Positions 56,606-64,000 of a stretch of DNA of 64,000 nucleotides are shown here, in pieces. The stretch covers positions 2,232,001 through 2,296,000 of the forward strand of contig NZ_CP019606.1 in assembly GCF_001997345.1 (NCBI RefSeq), read 5' to 3'. Both the position numbers and the translations under genes were made by a program. The DNA is from Tessaracoccus aquimaris (lineage in GTDB: Bacteria > Actinomycetota > Actinomycetes > Propionibacteriales > Propionibacteriaceae). The notes under the pieces are model-generated. The model was not told where the DNA came from, searched no databases, and saw only the letters and a program-made list of their open reading frames with translations. How positions within the stretch are numbered: the first letter of the stretch is position 1; each line of letters opens with the position of its first letter.

Positions 56606-57182
56606 CCCCGCGGGTTGAGCCGCGTCAAGGCGCGAAGCGCCGCGACGCCCGCCGACCGCGGGTTGAGCCGCGCCAAGGCGCGAAGCGCCGCAACGCGCGT
56701 CGAAACCAACTCCCGCCCGCGCAGACAGCAGACGACCGCTACCTACCGTCGACCGGCCAAGGGGACCCTCACGCCCAATAGAAGACGCAAATGTCCGGCG
56801 CCTGCCGCCACGCGGACAAGCTCCAGCGCACACCTCACCAGGATTTCGACACAGCAGCGGGCGACTCCGTCGCCGCGGCTGGTTCAATCAGCAACCCCGC
56901 GGGTTGAGCCGCGTCAAGGCGCGCAGTGCCGCAACGCCCGCCGACCGTGGGTTGAGCCGCGCCAAGGCGCGCAGCGCCGCGACGCGCGTCGAAACCACCC
57001 CTCTCACCCGTACAGAGACCCGACCACGGCGACCTTCCCCTGATCGGGGCGCGGTGCGGACTCCGACTTTGAGCATGCTTGGTAACTCGTTCGTCGGCCC
57101 CCAAGCCACTCTCATAGCGAGAGGAGTTGAACCTCCACGCCGTCCGCCACTGGGTCGCGGCGGCTGGCTCAGTCAACCACCA
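56606..57182. repeat. Second cluster of palindromic intergenic repeats
   Basis: In this 616-base gap (56567-57182) a pair of type I units (partial 56612-56658, complete 56661-56707) is repeated about 290 bases later (partial 56902-56946, complete 56949-56996). Each complete unit reads GGTTGAGCCGCGCCAAGGCG...GTCGAAACC. A third variant, GGATTTCGACACAGCAGCGG...GCTGGTTCAATCA, is at about 56840-56890. No gene was found. Confidence 0.8.
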
Positions 57183-58292
57183 TCACGACGGGTCGAAGCG
57201 TTCGACAGCACGCAGCGTGTACCCGTCACCGATGTCGCCCGCCCGGTAGAACGCCTCGAACATTGCGACCGCCTCCTCAGCGTCGAAGACCTCGTGCGTC
57301 CCGACGACCTCGGTGCTGCGCGGAAGCACAAACTCGACCGTCCCTTCGTCATCCCCTCCGCGTCCGACGACGGATCGCACCGCCGAACCTGGCGCCTCCG
57401 GGTCCGGCCGACAGAACTCGACGATCATCCGTTCGGCGGCGCCTGCGGCCTGCAGGTACCGCAGTCCCGAAGAGCCGTCGGCTCCTTCGGGCGCGATCTC
57501 CTCGAGGATCACCGCCCACGGGTCGCTGCCGTCCATGCTCGACAGGTGATGCCCGAACCGTCCCACGTAATGCTCGCGACGCAGTTCGTGCGCGCTGCTC
57601 GGACTCGTCTCACGCAGGATCTGCATGGTGTGCGTCGGCACCAGGCTCGCCTCGAAGGCCGCATAGACCTCGGGCCCCCTGGCATATGCGGCCAGGTACT
57701 TCAGCACGTCGACGACGCTACTCATCGAGCCGGTCTCGCCCCGGGCGATCGCCTCGTCGGCGACCCGCGCCGCGTCAGCGGGACGATCGGCCGCGAGCAG
57801 CGCAGTGATCAACAGCACCAGGCCCCGAGGCTGGCTGGCCTCGGGCCGGTCCTCGAGGGCGCGCGCGAAGCCAGCCTCGTCTGGATGCGCGGCGATGAAG
57901 TCATCCCTGGCCGCCTCGAACGCGTCGAGCGCCGCCGTCGTGTAGGGCTCCGCGGCCGGCTCGACCGATGTGACGCCCTCGGCGATGACCAGGGGCTGGA
58001 CTCGGAAGGCGCCGTTGATGCGGCGGTTCAGTTGCATGCGCGGCCCCATCGCGGTGTCGGGCATGAACGCCTCCCACAGGAGGGCGTCGACGCGCAGCGG
58101 CTTGATTTCGACCCTCCACTCGACCCTGTGCCCGAGGCCGTCCTTCGTCGCGCTGAGGAACCACGCCGTCAGGGTGGTGAGGTAGACATCGTCGAGCAGA
58201 TAGGGCGTGCCGCTGACGAACCGCATCCCGCGCGCCGTCGACGCGGCCTTCAAGCCGTCCTCCCATGCCGTCGAGGTCTTCGCCATGCTCAC
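57183..58292 (-). CDS. Hypothetical protein
   Basis: The 369-residue soluble protein (VSMAKTSTAWEDGLKAASTARGMRFVSGTPYLLDDVYLTTLTAWFLSATKDGLGHRVEWRVEIKPLRVDALLWEAFMPD...) has an N-terminal alpha/beta part (about 1-110) and a TPR-like helical middle (about 115-235, TTAALDAFEAARDDFIAAHPDEAGFARAL...). The C-terminal part is about 250-365. I do not recognise it. The GTG 58292 start has AAGGAATGGG before it; ATG 58286 is an alternative. Confidence 0.7.
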   Translation of the reverse strand: MSMAKTSTAWEDGLKAASTARGMRFVSGTPYLLDDVYLTTLTAWFLSATKDGLGHRVEWRVEIKPLRVDALLWEAFMPDTAMGPRMQLNRRINGAFRVQPLVIAEGVTSVEPAAEPYTTAALDAFEAARDDFIAAHPDEAGFARALEDRPEASQPRGLVLLITALLAADRPADAARVADEAIARGETGSMSSVVDVLKYLAAYARGPEVYAAFEASLVPTHTMQILRETSPSSAHELRREHYVGRFGHHLSSMDGSDPWAVILEEIAPEGADGSSGLRYLQAAGAAERMIVEFCRPDPEAPGSAVRSVVGRGGDDEGTVEFVLPRSTEVVGTHEVFDAEEAVAMFEAFYRAGDIGDGYTLRAVERFDPS

Positions 58293-58451
58293 CCCATTCC
58301 TTGTCGGCTGCGATCCTAGTGAGCCGCCTGTTCAAGCATGCGTCAGTTGGGCCAGTCCCAGGTGACGTCGACGGCGTCACGGTCGCGGATGAGGTGCCGG
58401 TCGTCCGACTCGGGGTGCTCGGTTGGGAGCCGCGCGACTCAGAGTTCCTGC

Positions 58452-58838
58452 TCAGAGCCTCTCGAAGACCATGGTCGCCTGGATGCGGTCGCCTCCCGCG
58501 AAGCCCTTGCTTCCCGAGGAGGCCGTGGTGATGGTGTGGAGGCGGTACCCGAGGGCCGCCTGCTTGTTGATCACACCCTCCAGTTCGGTCAGGTTGCCCG
58601 ATCCCGTTCCCCACATCTTCTCCTTGAGGATGACCTGCAGCACGACGTAACTCATGCCGCGCTGAGCGGGTCGCGGCTGCGCCCCTGAGACGGCGTCGGC
58701 CTGGATCCTGTCGATCATCCCGCCGAGCCCCGGCGCGGCCGGCGCAGCAGCCTGCACCCGCTCCGTCCACTGCTTTCCGTCCCACCATCGCTGCGTTCCG
58801 GACCCGTCGTCGTACCAGCCTGCCTGCGTCGCCGCCAT
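58452..58838 (-). CDS. DUF2510 plus DUF4177 domain protein
   Basis: The 128-residue protein starts with a DUF2510 tryptophan motif, AGWYDDGSGTQRWWDGKQWTERVQ (about 6-29). This is followed by a short linker and a DUF4177-like domain (SYVVLQVILKEKMWGTGSGNLTELEGVINKQAALGYRLHTITTASSGSKGFAGGDRIQATMVFERL, about 63-128). Both domains are of unknown function and common in actinobacteria; DUF2510 often occurs at the N-terminus of membrane or envelope proteins. ATG 58838 follows GGAGGGAAC. Confidence 0.85.
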   Translation of the reverse strand: MAATQAGWYDDGSGTQRWWDGKQWTERVQAAAPAAPGLGGMIDRIQADAVSGAQPRPAQRGMSYVVLQVILKEKMWGTGSGNLTELEGVINKQAALGYRLHTITTASSGSKGFAGGDRIQATMVFERL

Positions 58839-59029
58839 GTTCCCTCCAACCTCGGATGTGCTCGCATCCTGCCCGAGGTTCGACCACCGGCGGGCCGAAT
58901 CGACCCAGATCGGTCGCGGCAGTGGCGGCGTCCGCCGGTGCGACGGTCTCGAGGACGTCGGCAACCAACTTCGGGCCCCGTTCGATACGAGCAGGCTCCG
59001 ATCCTCAGAGGCAGGACTACGGTGATCGG

Positions 59030-59728
59030 ATGCGGATGCTGCTCACCTCCAACGGGATCTCGAACGCGCTCATCCGGGACACGCTCGTCGACCTCATCGG
59101 TAAGCCGATCGCCGACTCCCGGGTCGTCGTCGTGATCGACGCGATCCTTGGCTTCCCTGGGGACAGCTCTACGCTCGTCGACCACCTCGACGGGCTGCGA
59201 ACGCTTGGCTGGGCCGAGTTCGACGTCGCCTCGCTGTTCGCCGGACCGGCGTCGTTGGTCGAGGCTCGGCTGCGGTCGGCCGACGTGATCCTTGGCTACG
59301 GCGGCAGCAACCTGTGGCTCGCGCACGCCTGGGCCGAGACCGGGCTGACGTCGGTCTTGGCCGATCTGCTCGACGAGAAGGTGTACGTCGGGTGGAGCGC
59401 CGGGTCGATGATCTTCCCGCGCCTCCTGAACCGCTGGCCCGATGCCTTCGACGATCAGGAGGAGCTCGCCATGTTCGACCTCGATGAGGTCGCGCCCGCG
59501 GTGCCGCTGTTCGACTGGTTCTTCATGGGGCACCTGGGCGCCGACTGGATGCCTGCGGACGCCGAGGCCCGGGCCGCGCGCGGCGCCGCACGGACGGATC
59601 AGGAGGTCTGGTTCCTGGACGACGACTCCGCGCTCCTGGTGCGTGACCCGGACACCGACCCGATCGTCGTCTCCACGGGGCACTGGCGCCGGTTCGGTGC
59701 CGATGGCGGAGTAATCGAGTCGCACTGA
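59030..59728 (+). CDS. Peptidase S51 (dipeptidase E-like) family protein
   Basis: The 232-residue protein has the S51/GATase-like fold, MRMLLTSNGISNALIRDTLVDLIGKPIADSRVVVVIDAILGFPGD, and the nucleophile motif KVYVGWSAGSMIF (Ser in GWSAGS). The ILGYGGSNLWLAHAWAETGL segment is typical. S51 enzymes cleave Asp-X dipeptides or act on cyanophycin-like substrates; this branch has no known substrate. ATG 59030 is the start. Confidence 0.88.
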   Translation: MRMLLTSNGISNALIRDTLVDLIGKPIADSRVVVVIDAILGFPGDSSTLVDHLDGLRTLGWAEFDVASLFAGPASLVEARLRSADVILGYGGSNLWLAHAWAETGLTSVLADLLDEKVYVGWSAGSMIFPRLLNRWPDAFDDQEELAMFDLDEVAPAVPLFDWFFMGHLGADWMPADAEARAARGAARTDQEVWFLDDDSALLVRDPDTDPIVVSTGHWRRFGADGGVIESH

Positions 59729-59808
59729 GCCGGCGAAGTGTCGGCGAGCCCAACGGTCACCGTGCTAGCCGTGGGCCTTTCACGCCCTGAGCGCCGTAGG
59801 CTGCGTAG

Positions 59809-60111
59809 ATGGAACTCGACGATGTCGACGCGTTCGCCGCCCAACTCGAAGGGTGCCGTCAGCGGCGAATTGACGGCCGCGTGGGCTGGTACGTCAACGG
59901 GTTACTCGTGGTGCGTCCCGAAACGGACCGCACGATCCTGATCAGACTGGACCCGACCCAGCGCGAGTCGATGCTCGCCGCCCATCCCGACACCTTCGGC
60001 GTGCCTCCGGCGTGGGAGGCCCACGAGAAGGTGCAGGCAAACCTGGACGGCGACGCCGACGCCATCCGCACCGCGATCAAGATGGCTTGGGAGCGCCAGC
60101 GGCGGACCTGA
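59809..60111 (+). CDS. MmcQ/YjbR-like family protein
   Basis: The 100-residue protein MELDDVDAFAAQLEGCRQRRIDGRVGWYVNGLLVVRPETDRTILIRLDPTQRESMLAAHPDTFGVPPAWEAHEKVQANLDGDADAIRTAIKMAWERQRRT matches the small CyaY-like alpha/beta fold of MmcQ/YjbR proteins (W..Y.NG.LV.R and L....R..ML..HP..F.VP..W..H..V). The family has a DNA-binding-like surface but no known role. ATG 59809 is the start. Confidence 0.8.
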   Translation: MELDDVDAFAAQLEGCRQRRIDGRVGWYVNGLLVVRPETDRTILIRLDPTQRESMLAAHPDTFGVPPAWEAHEKVQANLDGDADAIRTAIKMAWERQRRT

Positions 60112-60246
60112 TTCCAGGTAGAGAAGCTCGCCTGAAGGCCTCTGAAGACCGCCTTGGACGCCCCGCGATGAGCGTCATGGCCGAGCACACCGTGCGATGA
60201 CCTCGCGACGGCGCGCATCCAGATGAGCCGCGGATACGCTGTCTGC

Positions 60247-60684
60247 ATGCCTCGCGTCCTCATTACCGGCATGTCCGGCGCAGGAAAGTCCACACTGCTC
60301 GAGGAGTTGAACCGCCGAGGTCGCACCACCGTCGACACCGACTATGACTCCTGGACCCTCCCCAATGGACTCTGGGACGCAACAAGACTCACGGACCTTC
60401 TTGCCCGCGAAGACGATGTCGTGGTGTCAGGCACTGCGGAGAACCAGGGCCTGTTCTACAACCGGTTCGACCACGTCGTGCTGCTGAGCGCTCCCCTCGA
60501 GGTCCTGCTCGAGCGCCTGTCGAACCGGACGAACAACCCCTACGGGTCGACGCTCGAACAGCAGGACGAGGTTCGGGCCTATCTCGCGGACGTCGAGCCT
60601 CTCTTGCGGCGTGGGGCAAGCCTCGAACTGGATGGACGCCGCCCGGTCGCCGACTTGGCCGATGAGATTGAGGCCCTTCGATAG
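60247..60684 (+). CDS. P-loop nucleotide kinase-like protein
   Basis: The 145-residue protein has the Walker A motif MPRVLITGMSGAGKSTLLEELNRRGRTTVDTDYDSW (GxSGxGKST at about 8-16) and FDHVVLLSAPLEVLLERLSNRTNNPYG, typical of AAA_18/shikimate-kinase-like small kinases. Substrate unknown. ATG 60247 is preferred because the conserved sequence starts there; ATG 60223 would add eight residues. The 232-base gap that follows (60685-60916) shows nothing I can support. Confidence 0.82.
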   Translation: MPRVLITGMSGAGKSTLLEELNRRGRTTVDTDYDSWTLPNGLWDATRLTDLLAREDDVVVSGTAENQGLFYNRFDHVVLLSAPLEVLLERLSNRTNNPYGSTLEQQDEVRAYLADVEPLLRRGASLELDGRRPVADLADEIEALR

Positions 60685-60916
60685 GTGGCAGGCCTTCATG
60701 CACACCGACGAGCGTCGAGTCCGCACCACTCATGCCGACTGAAGAGGCCTGATCGCTGCGATCTGCTCCGGCTCGCCCGCGTCTCGTCGCAGCAGGGCGC
60801 CTCGCACCACTCGGTCGGCTACCGTCCGTGGATCTTCGGCACGCGACAATGAATCCCACCACCAGATCACAGCCGGCCGCCCCACCCCTGCCGGCCCTTC
60901 ACAGATAGGAACCCTC

Positions 60917-61504
60917 GTGGAGCAACTGATCACCCGCCTTGTGGAGCTGACGGCGAACACCCCAGCCGTCGAGTTCCACGGACTTCCTCAGTTCCTTGCG
61001 AACACGGATCGGCTTCAGGTCGAGAAGCGCTTCGCTCGCGCGGATGCCCGTGATTTCTACACTCGGCACAACCCGGCCGATGCGGTTGTGGGGAGCATCT
61101 GGCAGGACATCACCTTCTATCCCTTCGCCGGTTTGGATGGTCAGCAGATCGGCTACGCGACAGACGGACGCACGGGCGAGCCCAGCGTTGACTGGCCGTC
61201 GAACATGCTGGTCATCGCTGACAGCGGCGGCGACCCGCTCATGCTGGACCCGTCGTCGGTCGACGGCGAGGTGTTCTTCGCCGTGCATGGGATGGGGTAC
61301 TGGGATCCGCAGCCGATCGCGCGTGACATCAGTGGCTTGCTGAAGCTGTCGATCGCCTGGCTCGAGGTGTCGGAGCAACGCGGCGAAGACCTCTACGACG
61401 ACACCTACGACATTCATCCGGCGTCGATCGCGCTCTTTCGCGAGCTCGCCGCGTCGCAGGGCATCGAGGACACCTACATCCAGAACGTCCTCGCTCTGCG
61501 GTGA
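60917..61504 (+). CDS. SMI1/KNR4 (SUKH)-like protein
   Basis: The 195-residue protein has features of SUKH-fold immunity-like proteins: LPQFLANTDRLQVEKRF, WPSNMLVIADSGGDPLMLDPSSVDGEVFFAVHGMGYWDPQPIARDISGLLKLSIAWL. The IADSGGDPLMLD and VHG..W.P..IA.DI..LL patterns are characteristic. Such proteins often neutralise polymorphic toxins but no toxin gene is next to it. GTG 60917 follows ATAGGAACCCTC. Confidence 0.75.
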   Translation: MEQLITRLVELTANTPAVEFHGLPQFLANTDRLQVEKRFARADARDFYTRHNPADAVVGSIWQDITFYPFAGLDGQQIGYATDGRTGEPSVDWPSNMLVIADSGGDPLMLDPSSVDGEVFFAVHGMGYWDPQPIARDISGLLKLSIAWLEVSEQRGEDLYDDTYDIHPASIALFRELAASQGIEDTYIQNVLALR

Positions 61505-61591
61505 AATCAGCACTGCCGGTGCCAACCCGATCTTCATCCACTGCCGACCGATCTCTCACACGGCCTGTCCCCGTCCAAGCGTCGCACCGGA

Positions 61592-62044
61592 TCAGCCTGC
61601 GCCATCGGCCTCAATACCGCCCAAACGGACCCCGAACCCGGCGCACAGGGTGTGCGAGTTCCGCAGCGGGATCCACCAGCAGGTCCAGCGTGACGGTGCA
61701 CCACCATCGGACGGGTCATCCTCCCCTGCCGCCCAGCGCTCCGGGACGTCGTCGCCCGTCAGTTCGAGCTGGAAGAAGTGCCGGACATGCAGCTCCGGCT
61801 TCGCCGGCCACATGTCGTAGCGCTCGACGCCGAGCGAGCGGACCACCCTGGACGACAGCCCCGTCTCTTCGCGAACCTCACGCACTGCGGCAGTCTCCGG
61901 AGCCTCACCTTCGTCGATGGACCCCGCGGGGACCTGTACGCCGGTGATCTCGATCGGAAAATCATCATGCGTGAACACGAGCAGGCGTTCGTCGTGCACC
62001 ACATAGGCGACGACCTTCTGCACCTCCCGCCTCGGCTGCGGCAC
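61592..62044 (-). CDS. NUDIX hydrolase
   Basis: The 150-residue protein contains the complete Nudix box GSIDEGEAPETAAVREVREETGL (GX5EX7REXXEEXGX, about 41-63), which binds Mg2+ to cleave nucleoside-diphosphate linkages. It begins EVQKVVAYVVHDERLLVFTHDDFPIEITGVQVPAG. The C-terminal part (PSRWTCWWIPLRNSHTLCAGFGVRL) is normal for the family. Substrate unknown. ATG 62044 is the start. The 265-base gap upstream (62045-62309) shows no supported gene. Confidence 0.9.
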   Translation of the reverse strand: MPQPRREVQKVVAYVVHDERLLVFTHDDFPIEITGVQVPAGSIDEGEAPETAAVREVREETGLSSRVVRSLGVERYDMWPAKPELHVRHFFQLELTGDDVPERWAAGEDDPSDGGAPSRWTCWWIPLRNSHTLCAGFGVRLGGIEADGAG

Positions 62045-62309
62045 GGGCGTTCCTCCTCTGGGCCTCGGCGCGCGTCAGCGAGCCTCAGTTGTCGGCCGAC
62101 CCGTCGAGTGTGTCGACGACGACCCGGTGCACTGCGTCGCCGATCGGACGATCGCAGGACCCGGTCCATTCCCATCCAAGCCGATTCAAGGGCCAGCGGG
62201 GAACGGGGAGGTGCCAGCTGCGCCGTTCCCGCTGACGGTGAACCCGTGATGGGTTCGAGCAGCGCCGTAGCGGTATCAGTTGGCGACACCACACTCGGGC
62301 GCGGCGAGA

Positions 62310-63131
62310 TCAGCTGGTTGCGGGCCGCCCATGTCGCCAGTAGCCGACGAAGTCGACGTTTCGCTTCGGCACCGCCCGGTCCTGCACCAGGTGGCGGCGT
62401 GCCCCCGTCGCCAAGGCGGACTCGCCGATGACGTGGGCGTGCACAGCGCCGTCGGGCAAGGTCATCGAGGTCAGCCCTTGTAGCGCGAGCTCGCCCGGGC
62501 GCGCGTCCGGTCGACCCGACTCGTCCCGCTCGATCCACTGGATCTGCATCTCGGCGGGTGTGGAAAAGTCCTGGCGGTCCTCGGCTGTCGGGATCTCGAC
62601 GACCGCAATCCCGCGGGCATCCGCCGGGAGCGCGCGACAGATGCCCGCGATCGCCGGCAGAGCGGTCTCGTCGCCGACCAGCAGGGTCCAGTCGTGAGGG
62701 TGGTCCGGGGTGAAGGCCGCTCCCTGGTCAAGGAAACCGACCCGGTCGCCAGGACGTGCATCGAGCGCGAACTGCGCCGCAGGGCCGAGTTGGCCATCGT
62801 CACCACCATGGATGACGAAGTCGATGTCCACTTCGCCGACCTCGGGCCTGCAGTCCCGCAGTGTGTACGCGCGCACCCAGGGTCGGTGAGTCCTCGGCGT
62901 CGCCAGATACTGCAGGTACCAACCCAGCTCGGTGGTACTCGTGGGAAGTTTCAGGGCCTCCTGACCATCGCGCGTGAAGAAGAGACGGCACCAGTGATCA
63001 GCGCCACGAGCTTCGAGCCCGTCCAGACCACCCAGGGTCACCCGAACGAAGTTGGGACTCAAGCGCTCGGCTCGGGCGACCTGAGCCACCATGAATCGTC
63101 GGTCAGGGGGCGTGTTCTTCTTCCGGCTCAT
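62310..63131 (-). CDS. Siderophore-interacting protein (FAD/NAD(P)H ferric-siderophore reductase)
   Basis: The 273-residue protein is of the SIP family. It has a FAD-binding beta barrel (RRFMVAQVARAERLSPNFVRVTLGGLDGLEARGADHWCRLFF, THRPWVRAYTLRDCRPEVGEVDIDFVIHGGDDGQLGPAAQFALDARPGDRVGFLDQGAAF) and an NAD(P)H domain (DWTLLVGDETALPAIAGICRALPADARGIAVVEIPTAEDR). The RAYTLRD motif binds FAD. Such enzymes reduce imported ferric siderophores to release iron. The start ATG 63131 lies in an iron box, so it should be repressed when iron is plentiful. Confidence 0.92.
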   Translation of the reverse strand: MSRKKNTPPDRRFMVAQVARAERLSPNFVRVTLGGLDGLEARGADHWCRLFFTRDGQEALKLPTSTTELGWYLQYLATPRTHRPWVRAYTLRDCRPEVGEVDIDFVIHGGDDGQLGPAAQFALDARPGDRVGFLDQGAAFTPDHPHDWTLLVGDETALPAIAGICRALPADARGIAVVEIPTAEDRQDFSTPAEMQIQWIERDESGRPDARPGELALQGLTSMTLPDGAVHAHVIGESALATGARRHLVQDRAVPKRNVDFVGYWRHGRPATS

Positions 63132-63149
63132 AAGGCAAGCCTATCCTTA
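63131..63149 (-). promoter_or_regulatory. DtxR/IdeR-type iron box
   Basis: The 19-bp palindrome TAAGGCAAGCCTATCCTTA (complement TAAGGATAGGCTTGCCTTA), extended on the gene strand by TTAGG, fits the DtxR/IdeR consensus TTAGGTTAGCCTAACCTAA. It overlaps the start codon of the siderophore-interacting protein gene by one base, so the transcript is likely leaderless or has a very short leader and repressor binding would block initiation. Confidence 0.8.
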
Positions 63150-63344
63150 CCTAATTCGACCCCTTCTCGTGCCCACAGCCAAGCGCCCCAAGGGGGCCGT
63201 TTCTGCCAAAAGATCCGACGGTAGGGGTCCGATGGCACTGGGCGTCGAACAGGAACTCCGCCATGGGGCGTCGACCTCTGCCATGACTAGCCCCAGTCTC
63301 AAGCCAGGTGCATCGATCCAGTTGAGCCGGCTCCGCTGGCCGGA

Positions 63345-64000
63345 TCATTCTGTGGCTTCGGAAGATCCCATCGAAGTGATCCGCCGGATGAAGCTGTTCA
63401 CCCAGGCGACGGCCCCTTCAACCGAGGGCAGCACACCGAGGCCGTCTGACGCTTCTGCGTAGAGGGATTCCCACCCTTCGGTCACATCGACAGTCGGAGG
63501 CCATGCCTGTTGTCGGCGGTAGGCGAAGAGTCGAGCACAGGTCTCCGCCACCTCACCAAGCTCCAGGTCTTCGCGATCGTCGAGCAGTTGGAGATCGACG
63601 AGATCCCGGGCTCGTTCGCTGCCCACACCCGATACAGCGTGAAGCTTCTGCGCGATCTGGTGGTCTACGCGCATGACCGGCACAGGCTTCGGCGCTTGGA
63701 GTCCGACATCAGTGAACAGCGCCGCAAGGTCGTCGGCGAGCCGAAACTCAGGCTGCTCAGCATCCCCTATCTCGTTGTGACCTAGCTCGAAAATCACCGT
63801 GCACCATGGCCGACCTCGATAGTCGAGCTTCACCTCGAAGGGCTGCATGACGTAAGCGGTGGGCACGGCCGCCGGCCGTGGCGCAGCCTTCTCGACCAGC
63901 CGTCCTGTAAAGCCCGCCCAACCGGTTGCCAGTGACTCTTCGAACCTGGCTCGGAAAACTGCAAGGGGCTCGATTCGCGCGGCATCGAGATCCCGGGTGA
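63345..64000 (-). CDS. AbiEii-type nucleotidyltransferase toxin (5' end outside window)
   Basis: The frame is open to the window edge; the visible part encodes about 217 residues and ends at TGA 63345-63347. It has TRDLDAARIEPLAVFRARFEESLATGWAGFTGRLVEKAAPRPAAVPTAYVMQPFEVKLDYRGRPWCTVIFELGHNE and VMRVDHQIAQKLHAVSGVGSERARDLVDLQLL. These match the nucleotidyltransferase fold of AbiEii/MenT toxins (K/R..DHQIAQKLHA..G..RARDLVDL). AbiE-type toxins transfer nucleotides to tRNA or other targets and act in abortive infection or as a toxin of a type IV pair. The catalytic N-terminus and any antitoxin gene lie outside the window. Confidence 0.85.
   Translation of the reverse strand, partial: TRDLDAARIEPLAVFRARFEESLATGWAGFTGRLVEKAAPRPAAVPTAYVMQPFEVKLDYRGRPWCTVIFELGHNEIGDAEQPEFRLADDLAALFTDVGLQAPKPVPVMRVDHQIAQKLHAVSGVGSERARDLVDLQLLDDREDLELGEVAETCARLFAYRRQQAWPPTVDVTEGWESLYAEASDGLGVLPSVEGAVAWVNSFIRRITSMGSSEATE

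Noticed and set aside
62085..62294. 69-residue frame between the NUDIX and siderophore-interacting genes
   Set aside because: Its last ~20 residues look protein-like, but there is no RBS or family match and the N-terminal part is Arg/Pro/Trp-rich.
1..64000. tRNA, rRNA or CRISPR array
   Set aside because: No tRNA T-loop/acceptor pattern and no regularly spaced direct repeats were seen; the clustered repeats at 39 and 56 kb have unequal spacing, alternating orientation and no unique spacers.

Overview
The window is high-GC DNA (GTG and ATG starts, GC-rich third codon positions, a probable IdeR/DtxR iron box, MsiK-type sugar ABC operon without its own ATPase, ROK regulators). It most resembles a chromosome segment of a high-GC Gram-positive actinobacterium, perhaps of the Propionibacteriaceae; that placement is inference from gene content, not from a marker gene. 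No rRNA, tRNA or CRISPR array was found.

Layout. 1-2312: stress/antioxidant genes (GNAT, AhpD-like, msrB-msrA) ending in a strong terminator. 2349-8704: an insertion-sequence graveyard with two intact IS1380-family copies, a 65-bp IS end fragment, a decayed IS3-family element and gene remnants (a DNA methyltransferase fused to an Mrr-like nuclease domain, an unknown gene, a DUF7218-like gene) around a CorA-type transporter. 8788-12332: housekeeping and metabolic genes (methyltransferase, double-GNAT, CBS protein, phosphotransferase, serine acetyltransferase). 12402-33376: a glycan-foraging region: a six-gene operon (solute-binding lipoprotein, two permeases, ROK sugar kinase, M81/MlrC-family protein, GH29 alpha-L-fucosidase), a divergent ROK repressor, a second GH29 fucosidase, a secreted 1104-residue GH85 endo-beta-N-acetylglucosaminidase, an MFS carrier and a GH2 enzyme fused to DUF2804. 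A plausible reading is that GH85 releases N-glycans outside the cell, the ABC system imports fragments, and intracellular fucosidases, GH2 and the ROK kinase process them. A metal-efflux pair (CDF transporter and CmtR-like ArsR) lies inside this region.

33455-37390 holds two tandem DUF2207 membrane-protein genes, each interrupted by one single-base frameshift. Two other genes (DUF2798-like at 48.5 kb and VOC-like at 53.7 kb) have the same kind of lesion; all four need one extra G/C to restore the frame, so sequencing error must be considered. 37.4-63.1 kb is a mosaic of small enzymes, acetyltransferases and transporters (NhaA under a probable nhaA-I-type riboswitch, MATE), a lipoprotein serine protease, ArfB, a siderophore-interacting protein under an iron box, and several unknown proteins. 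Intergenic gaps at 39.1-39.7, 52.8-52.9 and 56.6-57.0 kb are filled with palindromic repeats whose ends read GGTTTCGAC...GGCTCAACC. The window ends inside an AbiEii-type nucleotidyltransferase gene.
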